Shown here: positions 14,306-22,184 of the stretch, piece by piece
How the letters are laid out: every line of letters starts with the position of its first letter
How positions within the stretch are numbered: position 1 is the stretch's first letter
Made by a program: the position numbers and the translations under genes
NCBI GenBank assembly: GCA_964520495.1
Contig: CAZFMZ010000002.1
Location: 106,050 to 170,049 of the forward strand
Direction: 5' to 3'
Length of the DNA stretch: 64,000 bases
DNA from: UBA1020 sp964520495
GTDB taxonomy: Bacteria; Patescibacteriota; Saccharimonadia; Saccharimonadales; Saccharimonadaceae
Notes under the pieces: generated by a model
Told to the model about the DNA's origin: nothing
The model's database searches: none
The model's input: the letters and a program-made list of their open reading frames with translations, nothing else

Positions 14306-15685
14306 CTACTGATGTGCGATGCGGTTGGCGGCGACGCGAACGGCTTCGCTCCAGCTCAAAAAAGCATGCGGCGTGGCAGCCAGCTGAGCGGCGGTCAGGT
14401 TGTATTTGACGGCCAGCGCCAACTCGTGGATGATTTCGGCGGCATGCGGCGCGACGACGGTGGCGCCGATGAGTACGCCGTTCTTGTCGGCGATAAGTTT
14501 CACGAACCCGTCGCGAAAATCACTGGTGTTGGAGCGGGCAATCATGTTCAGCGGCGCGATACCTTTCTTGACAGTCAGGTCGCGTTTCAGGCAATCATCT
14601 TCGCTCAGGCCGACCGAGGCGATGCCCGGGTGGGTGAAGGTGAGTCGCGGTGTACCGGTGTAATCGGGGGTGATTTTCTGCTTCTGTAGCAGGTTGTGGG
14701 CTGCCACGCGGCTTTCAAGCAGCGCGGTGTGGGTGTGGCTGAACTGACCGAGCACGTCGCCGGCTGCGTAGATATGCCGGGCGCTGGTCTGCAGGTTCGC
14801 GTTCACCTCGATACCCTTGGGCGAATACTTCACGCTGGCATTTTCAAGGCCAAGGTCAACACTTGGCCGACGGCCACAGGCGATCAGGATGTCATCGACC
14901 CGGACGGTACGTTCAACGCCGCCGCGGGTATAGGTGACCTTGCGTCCCAGGCCTTCTTTCTGAGCTACCAGCACACGGGTCTGGGTGAGGGCAGTCACGC
15001 CTTTTTGTTCTGTCAGCAGCCGCTCCATCAGTTGGCCGACTTCTTCGTCTTCTTTCGGCAGCAGGCGTGAAGCGATATCGGCGATATACACCTTGGTACC
15101 GAACGTTGCCATCATCTGCGCCAGTTCGACGCCGATGGTACCGCCGCCGATGATGAACAGGCTCTTAGGCGGCCGGATGACTTCAAGTAGCGTGCGCGGT
15201 GTCTGGTAGCCGACGTCGCTCAAGCCCTGCACGTCCGGGGCGACCCAGTGCGAACCGGTGGCGATCAGGAATTGCTCGGCAGAAAGGTGGCGACGGTTGA
15301 TGCTGATCTCGTTCGGACTCAGGAAATGAGCGGCCGAATTGTAGGTCGCGATACCTTCGTTCTCGTAGAAGCGACGGTTGCCACCAGCACCGGTACGTTT
15401 GACGGCCAGCTCCTTCCAGGCACGCAGGGAAGGGTAGTTGTAGCCGAGCGTGTTCGAGCGCAGGCCGAAGCGGGAGCCGTGGCGGGCCTCGTCGTACAGA
15501 TGGGCGACGTGGAGCAATGATTTGGTCGGTATGTCGCTCCAGTTCGGTGAATCGCCGCCGAAGGTGTCGGCTTCGACGATAGCGACGCGCTTGCCAGCCC
15601 GGGCGGCGAGCGATGCGGCCGCGCTTCCACCAGCGCCACTGCCGATGACGATGAGGTCGTAGTCAAATGTATTCTTTCGTGGCAT
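14306..15685 (-). CDS. Lpd/mercuric-reductase-like flavoprotein lacking both redox cysteines
   Basis: A 459-aa member of the pyridine nucleotide-disulfide oxidoreductase family. It has the N-terminal FAD-binding GSGAGGSAAA (15-24), an NAD(P)-binding Rossmann motif IGGGTIGVELAQMM near residue 175, the FAD motif YAAGDVLG near 312 and a full dimerisation domain. The active-site CxxxxC (normally GGTCLNVGCIPSK) reads GGDSPNWSDIPTK, so the cysteines are Ser46 and Asp51. It cannot run the usual dithiol chemistry but can still bind FAD and NAD(P)H. The C-terminal His-Glu dyad region is also altered (PHAFLSWSEA). It is last in an operon with an ATP-cone protein and a membrane protein. The physiological acceptor is unknown. 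Confidence 0.85.
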   Translation of the reverse strand: MPRKNTFDYDLIVIGSGAGGSAAASLAARAGKRVAIVEADTFGGDSPNWSDIPTKSLLHVAHLYDEARHGSRFGLRSNTLGYNYPSLRAWKELAVKRTGAGGNRRFYENEGIATYNSAAHFLSPNEISINRRHLSAEQFLIATGSHWVAPDVQGLSDVGYQTPRTLLEVIRPPKSLFIIGGGTIGVELAQMMATFGTKVYIADIASRLLPKEDEEVGQLMERLLTEQKGVTALTQTRVLVAQKEGLGRKVTYTRGGVERTVRVDDILIACGRRPSVDLGLENASVKYSPKGIEVNANLQTSARHIYAAGDVLGQFSHTHTALLESRVAAHNLLQKQKITPDYTGTPRLTFTHPGIASVGLSEDDCLKRDLTVKKGIAPLNMIARSNTSDFRDGFVKLIADKNGVLIGATVVAPHAAEIIHELALAVKYNLTAAQLAATPHAFLSWSEAVRVAANRIAHQ

Positions 15686-15700
15686 GAGGCTAAGGTCTCC

Positions 15701-15988
15701 TTACAGTACCAATCGGTGGTGTTTATATAGGTAGGCGGCTTCCGGATGGATACGATGCAGATGCTCGGCGGCCTTACGGCGTAAATCGTGCGAGGTTACT
15801 TCAGATTTGCGGCCACACCAGATGATAACGGCCTCGCAGACGTTAGTGGCAGCGGTTTCAGCTTCGCCCTCCGGGCTTCGCACGCTCAAGCAGGCGGCCA
15901 GGACGCTGGCATGCAGTTTGTCGCGCGTGAACTGCTCCGTCGGCCGTTCGCCGCCCCGTTTGACTACATCAATGAGCTGCCCAGGCAT
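15701..15988 (-). CDS. Stand-alone ATP-cone domain protein
   Basis: A 95-aa protein that is essentially one ATP-cone: VVKRGGERPTEQFTRDKLHASVLAAC at about 8-33, matching the pattern V-x-K-R-x-G ... F-x-x-x-K-L of ribonucleotide reductases and NrdR, where the cone senses ATP/dATP. It lacks the Zn ribbon of NrdR and any RNR catalytic part. It sits 1 bp after the membrane protein and 15 bp before the flavoprotein gene, so it may act as a nucleotide sensor for that set. The latter is inference. Confidence 0.75.
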   Translation of the reverse strand: MPGQLIDVVKRGGERPTEQFTRDKLHASVLAACLSVRSPEGEAETAATNVCEAVIIWCGRKSEVTSHDLRRKAAEHLHRIHPEAAYLYKHHRLVL

Positions 15989-15989
15989 G

Positions 15990-16718
15990 CTACATGACTC
16001 CCATGGCCGCCGACATGACGGCCGGGCTTAGCACGCGGTCAACGTAGACGTAAAACCCAAGGATCAGCAGGCCGCTGCCGGCCGCGAACTGCAGGAAGCG
16101 TTTGTGTTCTTCGCGCCACTGTTGGATACGACTGATACGGTGACCGCCACCGATTAGCATATGGACGATCAGCAGGGAAGATAGCGAGATGAGGACGTAC
16201 AGCAGGATGCCACCGAGCTGCCATAGGGCCGGCAGGCTTAACAGGACTAACGCGCTGACCAGCATGGGTGGCACGATGAACAGGAACTCAGCGATGACAC
16301 TGGTGAGCCCGAGCGAGAACGCTTCGGCCGCCTGCTTGGTCTGCTTGGTGCGTTCGGCCAGGAAGAGGGCAAGGGGGCGGGGAATCCATAGCGTAGTCCC
16401 CTGCTCTCTTCTGTAGTAAAAAATCCATACGGCGACACCCAGACCGAACAGTAAACCGCACACGGCAATCCAGGCGAACATCATGTCGGTACTTTTAAGC
16501 AGTTTCTGGGCGAACAGCGCGATCGTCGACAACATGAATAATGTCATGACCACGACGCCGAGCGTGAACGAGCCCGATAGTCGCAGCAGACGCCTATGGG
16601 AATGCTTGGCACCGATGGTGTGGCTAGAAAGCAGTGTCAGCATGCTGACACTTAGCTGGAAGCTGGCGTGAACCAGTGCAGCCATGGCGACGATAATGAG
16701 TGATTCGAGCGGTTGCAT
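15990..16718 (-). CDS. Polytopic membrane protein, unknown function
   Basis: A 242-aa protein with about six or seven TM helices and a hydrophilic segment at about 110-140. It contains no thiol pair of the CcdA/DsbD type and I do not recognise the family. It is the first gene of a tight minus-strand operon followed by the ATP-cone protein and the redox-cysteine-free flavoprotein, so it may be the membrane partner of that flavoprotein. A TATAAA on the minus strand about 35 nt upstream lies within a small CTTATG/CATAAG inverted repeat (16741-16762). Confidence 0.6.
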   Translation of the reverse strand: MQPLESLIIVAMAALVHASFQLSVSMLTLLSSHTIGAKHSHRRLLRLSGSFTLGVVVMTLFMLSTIALFAQKLLKSTDMMFAWIAVCGLLFGLGVAVWIFYYRREQGTTLWIPRPLALFLAERTKQTKQAAEAFSLGLTSVIAEFLFIVPPMLVSALVLLSLPALWQLGGILLYVLISLSSLLIVHMLIGGGHRISRIQQWREEHKRFLQFAAGSGLLILGFYVYVDRVLSPAVMSAAMGVM

Positions 16719-16884
16719 GATGTTTATTTGTAAGGGTTTCCTTATGTATTTTATAGCATAAGCGGGGTCAAAAGGCCATTTCGCCTGAAAAAGGTATTGC
16801 TTTTTTAAAGCTTTTATGCTTAAATAGTGCTACGAGTAAATAAAACAAACAAGCCGTCAAAGGCTACAAGGAACATCGCACCTT

Positions 16885-17016
16885 ATGGAAACCAACATCG
16901 ACACCCAAGAGACTTTCACCAGCTGGAGCCGTGAGCGCAGCACCGAAGAGCTACGCAGCTTCGTCACCAGCCGGCTGGCCATACTGACCGACGATATTGA
17001 TCTTGAGCTTGCCTAA
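16885..17016 (+). CDS. 43-aa small protein, unknown
   Basis: A short ORF reading METNIDTQETFTSWSRERST and continuing to 43 aa, acidic and probably helical. It is preceded by an AAGGAA ribosome-binding site at about 16868 and by TTGCTT, a roughly 17-nt spacer and TTAAAT (about 16797-16826). Its stop overlaps the stop of the convergent YggT-like gene, leaving no wasted sequence. These features make it more than a chance ORF, but no homology can be claimed. Confidence 0.45.
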   Translation: METNIDTQETFTSWSRERSTEELRSFVTSRLAILTDDIDLELA

Positions 17017-17414
17017 ACAGTCGTACGTGGCTGGTTCAGTGTCAACAGCTTGCCGATACCGATGGTTAGCAGGGCGTAAATGACGATTGCAACAAGTGAG
17101 CTGGTCTCAAAGTAAGACAGGCCAAAGGTCGGTTCGCCGAAGATGCCGTTGAACGGCGCGACGAATATACCGGACAAACCGTAGATGAAGTCGACGAATG
17201 GACTTCCCTGGTTGGCACCGAGCAGCAGGAAGACGAATCGCAGGGCGATGAGCGCGATGATGGCTCCACCAAGGTAATAGACGACCCGTCGTGCGATGAC
17301 GGCACCTGGTACAGTGCTGCGCCTGGCTACCGTTTCCTGGCGGACGCCGGTGTCACCTGCGGCAGCAGTGCTATTAGTTTCTCGTACTTCGGTTGTTTGA
17401 CGATCTTCTTGCAC
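17013..17414 (-). CDS. YggT-like integral membrane protein
   Basis: A 133-aa protein with a charged, Thr-rich N-terminus (about 1-38) and two or three TM segments (about 42-65, 75-95 and 100-122) including LRFVFLLLGANQGSPFVDFIYGLSG. This resembles the YggT pattern RF.F..L.A...NPFV. YggT proteins are small membrane proteins linked to osmotic and division phenotypes in some bacteria; the mechanism is unclear. Confidence 0.6.
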   Translation of the reverse strand: MQEDRQTTEVRETNSTAAAGDTGVRQETVARRSTVPGAVIARRVVYYLGGAIIALIALRFVFLLLGANQGSPFVDFIYGLSGIFVAPFNGIFGEPTFGLSYFETSSLVAIVIYALLTIGIGKLLTLNQPRTTV

Positions 17415-17481
17415 GATACTTCTCCTATTCGTTAGGTTGTGAATACCATTGTAGCACCGTCATCATGTGGCGCTATGCTAG

Positions 17482-18093
17482 CTAGAGCTTTGACGCGTCC
17501 GGTAGGAGCATCATGCAGCCGGAGATGTTGGCTGCCCGGTTGAGGGTACGCGCTACAGGGTCACCGGTGAAGTTAGGGCTGCCGGCCGTGCTGTAAACGG
17601 GTCCCACTGGGCAGGTGGAGTCTTCAATCGTATACCATAACGCGACGACCGGGTCGCCGTTATGAGTATAGTTGTAGCCGGTCCCATACAGGTAAATTCC
17701 GACGAACCCTAATCCGTCCGATTCACGGACGAGAATCTTCTTGCTGGGCATCGGCAGGTTGCCCGATAGATAGGGCCGTAGGTTATTACGACTCGCCGCA
17801 TTCGCAGTGTTCGCGATGACCGAGTTTGATTGCCGACAGCCGGCGGTCGTGCCGTTTAGCACGTCGTATTCCTCACCCAGGCACATAGCACCGGTGGCAG
17901 GATAGGCGCTGTTCTCCAGGGCATATTGACGCAGCGCTTTCTCGTACGCCCTGACGGCGCTGACCGTTTTCGCATTTTCCGCTCTCACCTGCACTCCATT
18001 GAACGCGACGACCGTGATGGCAGCCAAGATGGCGATGACTACGATGACGATCAGCAGCTCGACAATGGTGAAACCTTTTTGCTTTGCCCACAT
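17482..18093 (-). CDS. Type IV prepilin-like protein
   Basis: A 203-aa protein with a class III signal: a short basic leader (MWAKQKG), then FTIVELLIVIVVIAILAAIT with Glu5 of the mature N-terminus, the signature of type IV pilins cleaved by a prepilin peptidase after Gly7. The rest is an exterior domain with four Cys. A GGAGGT ribosome-binding site precedes the ATG. It is divergent from the next prepilin. The assembly machinery is at 57-63 kb. Confidence 0.85.
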   Translation of the reverse strand: MWAKQKGFTIVELLIVIVVIAILAAITVVAFNGVQVRAENAKTVSAVRAYEKALRQYALENSAYPATGAMCLGEEYDVLNGTTAGCRQSNSVIANTANAASRNNLRPYLSGNLPMPSKKILVRESDGLGFVGIYLYGTGYNYTHNGDPVVALWYTIEDSTCPVGPVYSTAGSPNFTGDPVARTLNRAANISGCMMLLPDASKL

Positions 18094-18191
18094 GATACCT
18101 CCAGTCTAGGGAAATGTGGGTCAATGGTCAAACTGATGTGAAATAACGGCGGGCAAACGCCCCGGCTAAGTGCTTATGCTATACTTCTGAC

Positions 18192-18698
18192 ATGTTATCG
18201 ACCCATCCTCAGAGAGGATTCACAATAGTCGAGCTGCTCATTGTGATAGTAGTCATTGCGATTCTGGCATCGATCTCTATCGTGGGATATAACGGTATAC
18301 AGAACCGAGCAAACGATAACGTCGTTTTGGCCGACATATCAAATATTCGTAAGAAACTAGAGATTGCGAATGTTGACCTGGGATATTACCCGCGAAGTTA
18401 CACGGATTTCACTAATTATGCCTCATATAAATTATCAAAATCTTCTTACGACGTCTCGCTGAATAACGCCTACTATATTACTGACATAGCTAACAATACC
18501 TATGCTTTAGGCTTGCGTTCAAAATCGCTCAAAGGGTATATTCTCACTAACTCTGGGCTGCAAGAGAATGTAAGTGTGAGTGCGAATGCTACAGCCAGCG
18601 CGATTGGTGTGTCATGGAATGTGTCGGGCACGTATGCCCTTCAAGGCTTTAACATCTCTAACGGTAGCTGGAACTCCGGTTGGATTTGGACGAACTAG
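18192..18698 (+). CDS. Type IV prepilin-like protein, AT-rich
   Basis: A 168-aa prepilin with leader MLSTHPQRG and the FTIVELLIVIVVIAILASIS helix. The C-terminal domain has no Cys and is Ser/Asn/Tyr-rich. The gene is noticeably AT-richer than its neighbours, with rare-looking codons, suggesting later acquisition or relaxed selection. A TATACT (18180-18185) ends 6 nt before the ATG, so the mRNA is probably leaderless. Confidence 0.85.
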   Translation: MLSTHPQRGFTIVELLIVIVVIAILASISIVGYNGIQNRANDNVVLADISNIRKKLEIANVDLGYYPRSYTDFTNYASYKLSKSSYDVSLNNAYYITDIANNTYALGLRSKSLKGYILTNSGLQENVSVSANATASAIGVSWNVSGTYALQGFNISNGSWNSGWIWTN

Positions 18699-18747
18699 CC
18701 AGGATTCACTTTTTCACGCTGCAGGCTTAATCAAGTACAGCGAGTTT

Positions 18748-18787
18748 CCAAAGTAAAATGGCCACACGGGTGACCATCTTACTTTGG
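18748..18787 (-). terminator. Hairpin after tRNA-Met
   Basis: CCAAAGTAAAATGG (18748-18761) pairs with CCATCTTACTTTGG (18774-18787), 13 of 14 positions. On the minus strand it directly follows and overlaps the CCA of tRNA-Met, and its distal arm ends in TTTTACTTT, suiting a terminator. Confidence 0.55.
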
Positions 18788-18861
18788 TAGCAGCGACAGG
18801 AATTGAACCTGTGACCTTAGGCTTATGAGTCCTACGCTCTAACCAACTGAGCTACGCTGCC
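18785..18861 (-). tRNA. Elongator tRNA-Met(CAU)
   Basis: A 77-nt tRNA with encoded CCA. Acceptor GGCAGCG/CGCTGCT, D-arm GCTC/GAGC, anticodon loop CTCATAA, T-arm ACAGG/CCTGT. The first acceptor pair is a G-U, not the C-A mismatch of initiators, so this is the elongator. One A-G mismatch closes the anticodon loop. Confidence 0.9.
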
Positions 18862-18924
18862 ACGTTGGTAGATTGTACCAGACCGTCAACGGTTTTTCCA
18901 GGGGTGAATGCTACAATAGTGAGC

Positions 18925-19536
18925 ATGAAACGAGTCATTCTCGCCAGCCAGTCACCACGGCGCAGTGCCCTGCTTTCGGCCATGGGTATACGATTCGAAA
19001 CCATGGTGAGCGGTTTCGACGAGCAGCTTGATAACGACCGCGACCCGGTGCTGGTCGCCAAAGAGCTCGCGCTCGGTAAAGCGATGGCCGTGGCCAGGCT
19101 TCATCCCGATGCCTTTGTCATCGGTGCTGATACCATCGTCTCGATTGACGGCCACCAATTGGAGAAACCACGTGACGAGCAGGACGCCCGTGACATGCTG
19201 AGACTTCTCGCGGGTAAGCCGAACTACGTGACGACCGGCTTGGCAGTGGTATGCGTGAACGAGAATGTTCGTCTGACCGGGGCCGATACGACAGCCGTAT
19301 TCTTCGCACCATATGACGAAAAGCGGGTGAACGAATATGTTGCCACCGGTGACCCGATGGACAAGGCGGGTGGGTACGGTATCCAAGCGCTGATGGGGAC
19401 GATGATTACGGGAATTGAAGGTAGGTACGACACAGTGGTCGGATTACCGTGCGCGCCGCTAGCTAAGTTGCTTGCTCAATGCGACATTGCCGGCCAGGTA
19501 CCGGACGAAGAAACAATACGATCGGTCACCGACTAA
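18925..19536 (+). CDS. maf: Maf-family nucleoside triphosphate pyrophosphatase
   Basis: A 203-aa protein hydrolysing dTTP/UTP or modified NTPs to NMP. It starts MKRVILASQSPRR, the Maf substrate-binding SQSPRR at 8-13, and contains VIGADTIVS (about 68-76) with the catalytic Asp, and KAGGYGIQ near 150. An in-frame start at 18865 would lie right next to the tRNA-Met; the ATG at 18925 is correct, 7 nt after TACAAT (18912-18917). Confidence 0.92.
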   Translation: MKRVILASQSPRRSALLSAMGIRFETMVSGFDEQLDNDRDPVLVAKELALGKAMAVARLHPDAFVIGADTIVSIDGHQLEKPRDEQDARDMLRLLAGKPNYVTTGLAVVCVNENVRLTGADTTAVFFAPYDEKRVNEYVATGDPMDKAGGYGIQALMGTMITGIEGRYDTVVGLPCAPLAKLLAQCDIAGQVPDEETIRSVTD

Positions 19537-19740
19537 CAGGTTTACGATTGGCGGCTCGATGCGAGGGGTATATACTTAAAGAGTACTCCCCGCGACACAC
19601 ACTGGCCTTGCTTGGCAAAGCGTCCCTCCGGGTGAATCATCCATCGTCTTCGGACGTCTGACGGCAAATGAAACGGGCCACGGGCGCACGGGCGAACAAT
19701 TTAAACCGCCGTTTCTCTGAAACTATTTGGAGAACTTTTG

Positions 19741-20007
19741 ATGGATGATGAAATCTTTTTGAACGAACGGGTCGACGTGGTGGCAACCTTTCACGGCGGT
19801 CACCACCCTTGCCTGCCGGTGCGGTTCCGGCGGGCCAACGGGCGGGAAGTGACCGTGACCGAACTGGGCCTGAAACATCCGACTATGAAGGGAACGCGCA
19901 TGGTACACGTATTCGATGTGACGGACGGAGGCGCTGATTACCGGTTGGAGTTCGATGCCGAACGGCTGACCTGGCACCTCACCATGGAGGCCGACCATGC
20001 GGCCTGA
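19741..20007 (+). CDS. Small protein coupled to dinB, unknown function
   Basis: An 88-aa protein, mostly beta-strand in appearance (VDVVATFHGGHHPCLPVRFRR), with no TM segment. It overlaps the start of the Y-family polymerase gene by 11 bp, implying translational coupling and a link to lesion bypass. A TTG at 19738 is an alternative start. Small beta proteins of this kind precede Y-family polymerase genes in several bacteria, but I cannot name the family with confidence. The 19537-19740 stretch upstream shows no clear promoter or ORF. Confidence 0.65.
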   Translation: MDDEIFLNERVDVVATFHGGHHPCLPVRFRRANGREVTVTELGLKHPTMKGTRMVHVFDVTDGGADYRLEFDAERLTWHLTMEADHAA

Positions 20008-21232
20008 CATAAACTCAGCCAGGCCGCTCGTCATGCATATCGACCTGAACAGCTGCTTCGCGACCGTTGAGCAACAGGCCCGGCCACGATTACGGGGCCG
20101 ACCGGTGGCGATCGTGAACCGACGGACCGACGCTACGATGATCGTGACAGCCAGTTATGAGGCCAAAGCGGTGGGGGTAAAGCTGGGCATGCGGCTACGT
20201 GACGCGAAGAAACTTTGCCCTGAGCTGATCGGACTCGAAAGCGACCCGCCGAAATACCGCTATGTCTATCACAAGCTGATGGCGATCATGAACGACTATT
20301 CGGCACACGTACGTATGAAAAGCATCGATGAGGGGGTGATTGATTTTTCTGAAACGTCCGAAGCCACGCAGGCCCGTGACTTGGTCGATATCGGCTGGGA
20401 GATCAAACGCCGCTTATGGGAGGAGGTCGGCCGCGCAATGAACTGCAACGTCGGCATTGCCACGAACCGTTTTCTGGCGAAAACGGCGGCGGGCCTGAAC
20501 AAGCCGAACGGGCTAGACGTGATTACGCATGACAACCTGCGCGACGTCTTCGGCCGGCTGGAGCTGACCGACCTGACCGGTATTGCCGAGCGTATGGAAA
20601 AACGGTTGAACGGCGTCGGTATCTTCACGCCACTCCAATTTCTTGATGCCGACCCGGTGACGCTGGAGAAAATGGTGTACAAGAGTATCAACGGCAGGCA
20701 ATGGCACCAGCGGCTGAGGGGCTGGGAAGTCGACAAGCGTGATTTCGCGATGAAATCGGCCGGCCGGCAATTCGTTCTGGACGACTTCGACCTGAATCAT
20801 GAGCAGGTCCTGAAGCGGCTGCATCATCTGTGTGAATCGGTTGGCTACAAGCTGCGCAGCCAAGGGGTGCAAGCCCGCGGGGTATACGTGTACGCCAAAA
20901 GCAGGGAAAAAGGCTACTGGCATGCCCGGACTACCGCTTCCCTGCCATTCAGTTCTGACTTGGCAATTTATGCACAAGCCAGACGACTTTTCGCCAACTC
21001 ACCGAGTGACCCGAAAGAGATCGGCATCTCTTGCTTTGAACTGTCGCCGATTGGTAACGACCCGCAGCTGACGTTCTTCGGTAACGAGCTGGCCCGCGAA
21101 ACGCACGTGACTCAGGCGGTAGACGACATTAACCGTCGCTTCGGTGACCGTACCATCCATTCGGCCGATACACTGGGCACTGGCCGTTTCTTGAAGCAGA
21201 AAATACCGTTCGGCAGCACGCGGTACATGTGA
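19997..21232 (+). CDS. dinB: Y-family DNA polymerase IV (DinB)
   Basis: A 411-aa translesion polymerase. The palm catalytic residues are visible: Asp16 in MHIDLNSCFA and Asp111-Glu112 in KSIDEGVID. The finger/palm motif ASYEAKAVGVKLGM and the thumb HhH (LTGIAERMEKRLNGVGIFT) are present, then a little-finger domain. The C-terminal end KIPFGSTRYM is not the canonical beta-clamp motif, although QKIPF may serve. Coupled with the 88-aa protein upstream. Confidence 0.92.
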   Translation: MRPDINSARPLVMHIDLNSCFATVEQQARPRLRGRPVAIVNRRTDATMIVTASYEAKAVGVKLGMRLRDAKKLCPELIGLESDPPKYRYVYHKLMAIMNDYSAHVRMKSIDEGVIDFSETSEATQARDLVDIGWEIKRRLWEEVGRAMNCNVGIATNRFLAKTAAGLNKPNGLDVITHDNLRDVFGRLELTDLTGIAERMEKRLNGVGIFTPLQFLDADPVTLEKMVYKSINGRQWHQRLRGWEVDKRDFAMKSAGRQFVLDDFDLNHEQVLKRLHHLCESVGYKLRSQGVQARGVYVYAKSREKGYWHARTTASLPFSSDLAIYAQARRLFANSPSDPKEIGISCFELSPIGNDPQLTFFGNELARETHVTQAVDDINRRFGDRTIHSADTLGTGRFLKQKIPFGSTRYM

Positions 21233-21254
21233 GGACGCGCTATACTTGTCAGAT

Positions 21255-22100
21255 ATGAGATATGTCGTGGCGGTAAGCGGAGGGGTGGACTCGGTGGTAT
21301 TGCTCGACATGCTCGCGCGCGACACCTCATGCGACTTGGTAGTGGCACATTTCGACCATGGCATCCGACCTGATTCAGCCGCCGACGCTCGGTTCGTGGC
21401 TGGCCTGGCTGAGCGCTACGGTGTGCCACATGTCAGCCGACGAGAGGCACTGGGGGTGGCAGCGAGTGAAGCCCTTGCTCGCACGCGGCGCTACGCGTTC
21501 CTGCAGGCGGTCGCGGCTGAACATAATGCTCAGGTAGTAACCGCCCACCACTTAGATGATCTGGTGGAAACGATTGTCATTAACCTGCACCGCGGAACCG
21601 GGTGGCGGGGTTTGGCGGTGTTGAACCGACCCGATATTACGCGGCCGCTCCTGAACCGGACGAAGCGGGAGTTATACGAATATGCGGTGACGCACAGGCT
21701 GGAATGGGTAGAGGACGAAACGAACCAGGAGCAGGCGTACTTACGCAACCAGGTGCGCCGGCGCCTGAACCTGAGCAAGACGACGAAGCGGCGGTTGAGC
21801 GAACTGCGTGCAGCTCAGTGCCACGTGGCGGCCGAGCTCGACGCTGAAACGAGCCGGTTATTACCGGATGAGGGCCCGTGGCCTCGCTCGCTCTTTATCA
21901 TGGTGCCGGATGACGCGGCCCACGAGCTACTGCGCTACGTACTGAAACAGGCGACTGGTACGCCGGCACTTACCCGACCACAGCTTAGTCGGCTACTTCT
22001 GGCAATCAAAACCGCGCGCCGTGGCAGCACGATTGAGCCGGGCGACGGGATTGCAGTCCGATTTACCCACACCCACTTCATTGTCAATCGTTCACGCTAA
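21255..22100 (+). CDS. tilS: tRNA(Ile)-lysidine synthase TilS
   Basis: Converts C34 of tRNA-Ile(CAU) to lysidine so that it decodes AUA; its tRNA is at 12738-12813 in this window. The PP-loop ATP motif SGGVDS is at residues 8-13 and the second motif AHFDHGIRPDSAAD follows. The core domain AHHLDDLVET is near 98. At 281 aa it lacks the full C-terminal domains of E. coli TilS (432 aa), like the short TilS of other bacteria. A TATACT at 21241-21246 precedes the ATG by 8 nt. The TTG at 21246 would start inside the promoter, so the ATG is used. Confidence 0.9.
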   Translation: MRYVVAVSGGVDSVVLLDMLARDTSCDLVVAHFDHGIRPDSAADARFVAGLAERYGVPHVSRREALGVAASEALARTRRYAFLQAVAAEHNAQVVTAHHLDDLVETIVINLHRGTGWRGLAVLNRPDITRPLLNRTKRELYEYAVTHRLEWVEDETNQEQAYLRNQVRRRLNLSKTTKRRLSELRAAQCHVAAELDAETSRLLPDEGPWPRSLFIMVPDDAAHELLRYVLKQATGTPALTRPQLSRLLLAIKTARRGSTIEPGDGIAVRFTHTHFIVNRSR

Positions 22101-22184
22101 CTGCTATTATTTATAAGAGTGAATATTCCTATGAACAATTCTCTTTGACCCACCCCCACCGAAAGAAAGGACACGATACACTAT

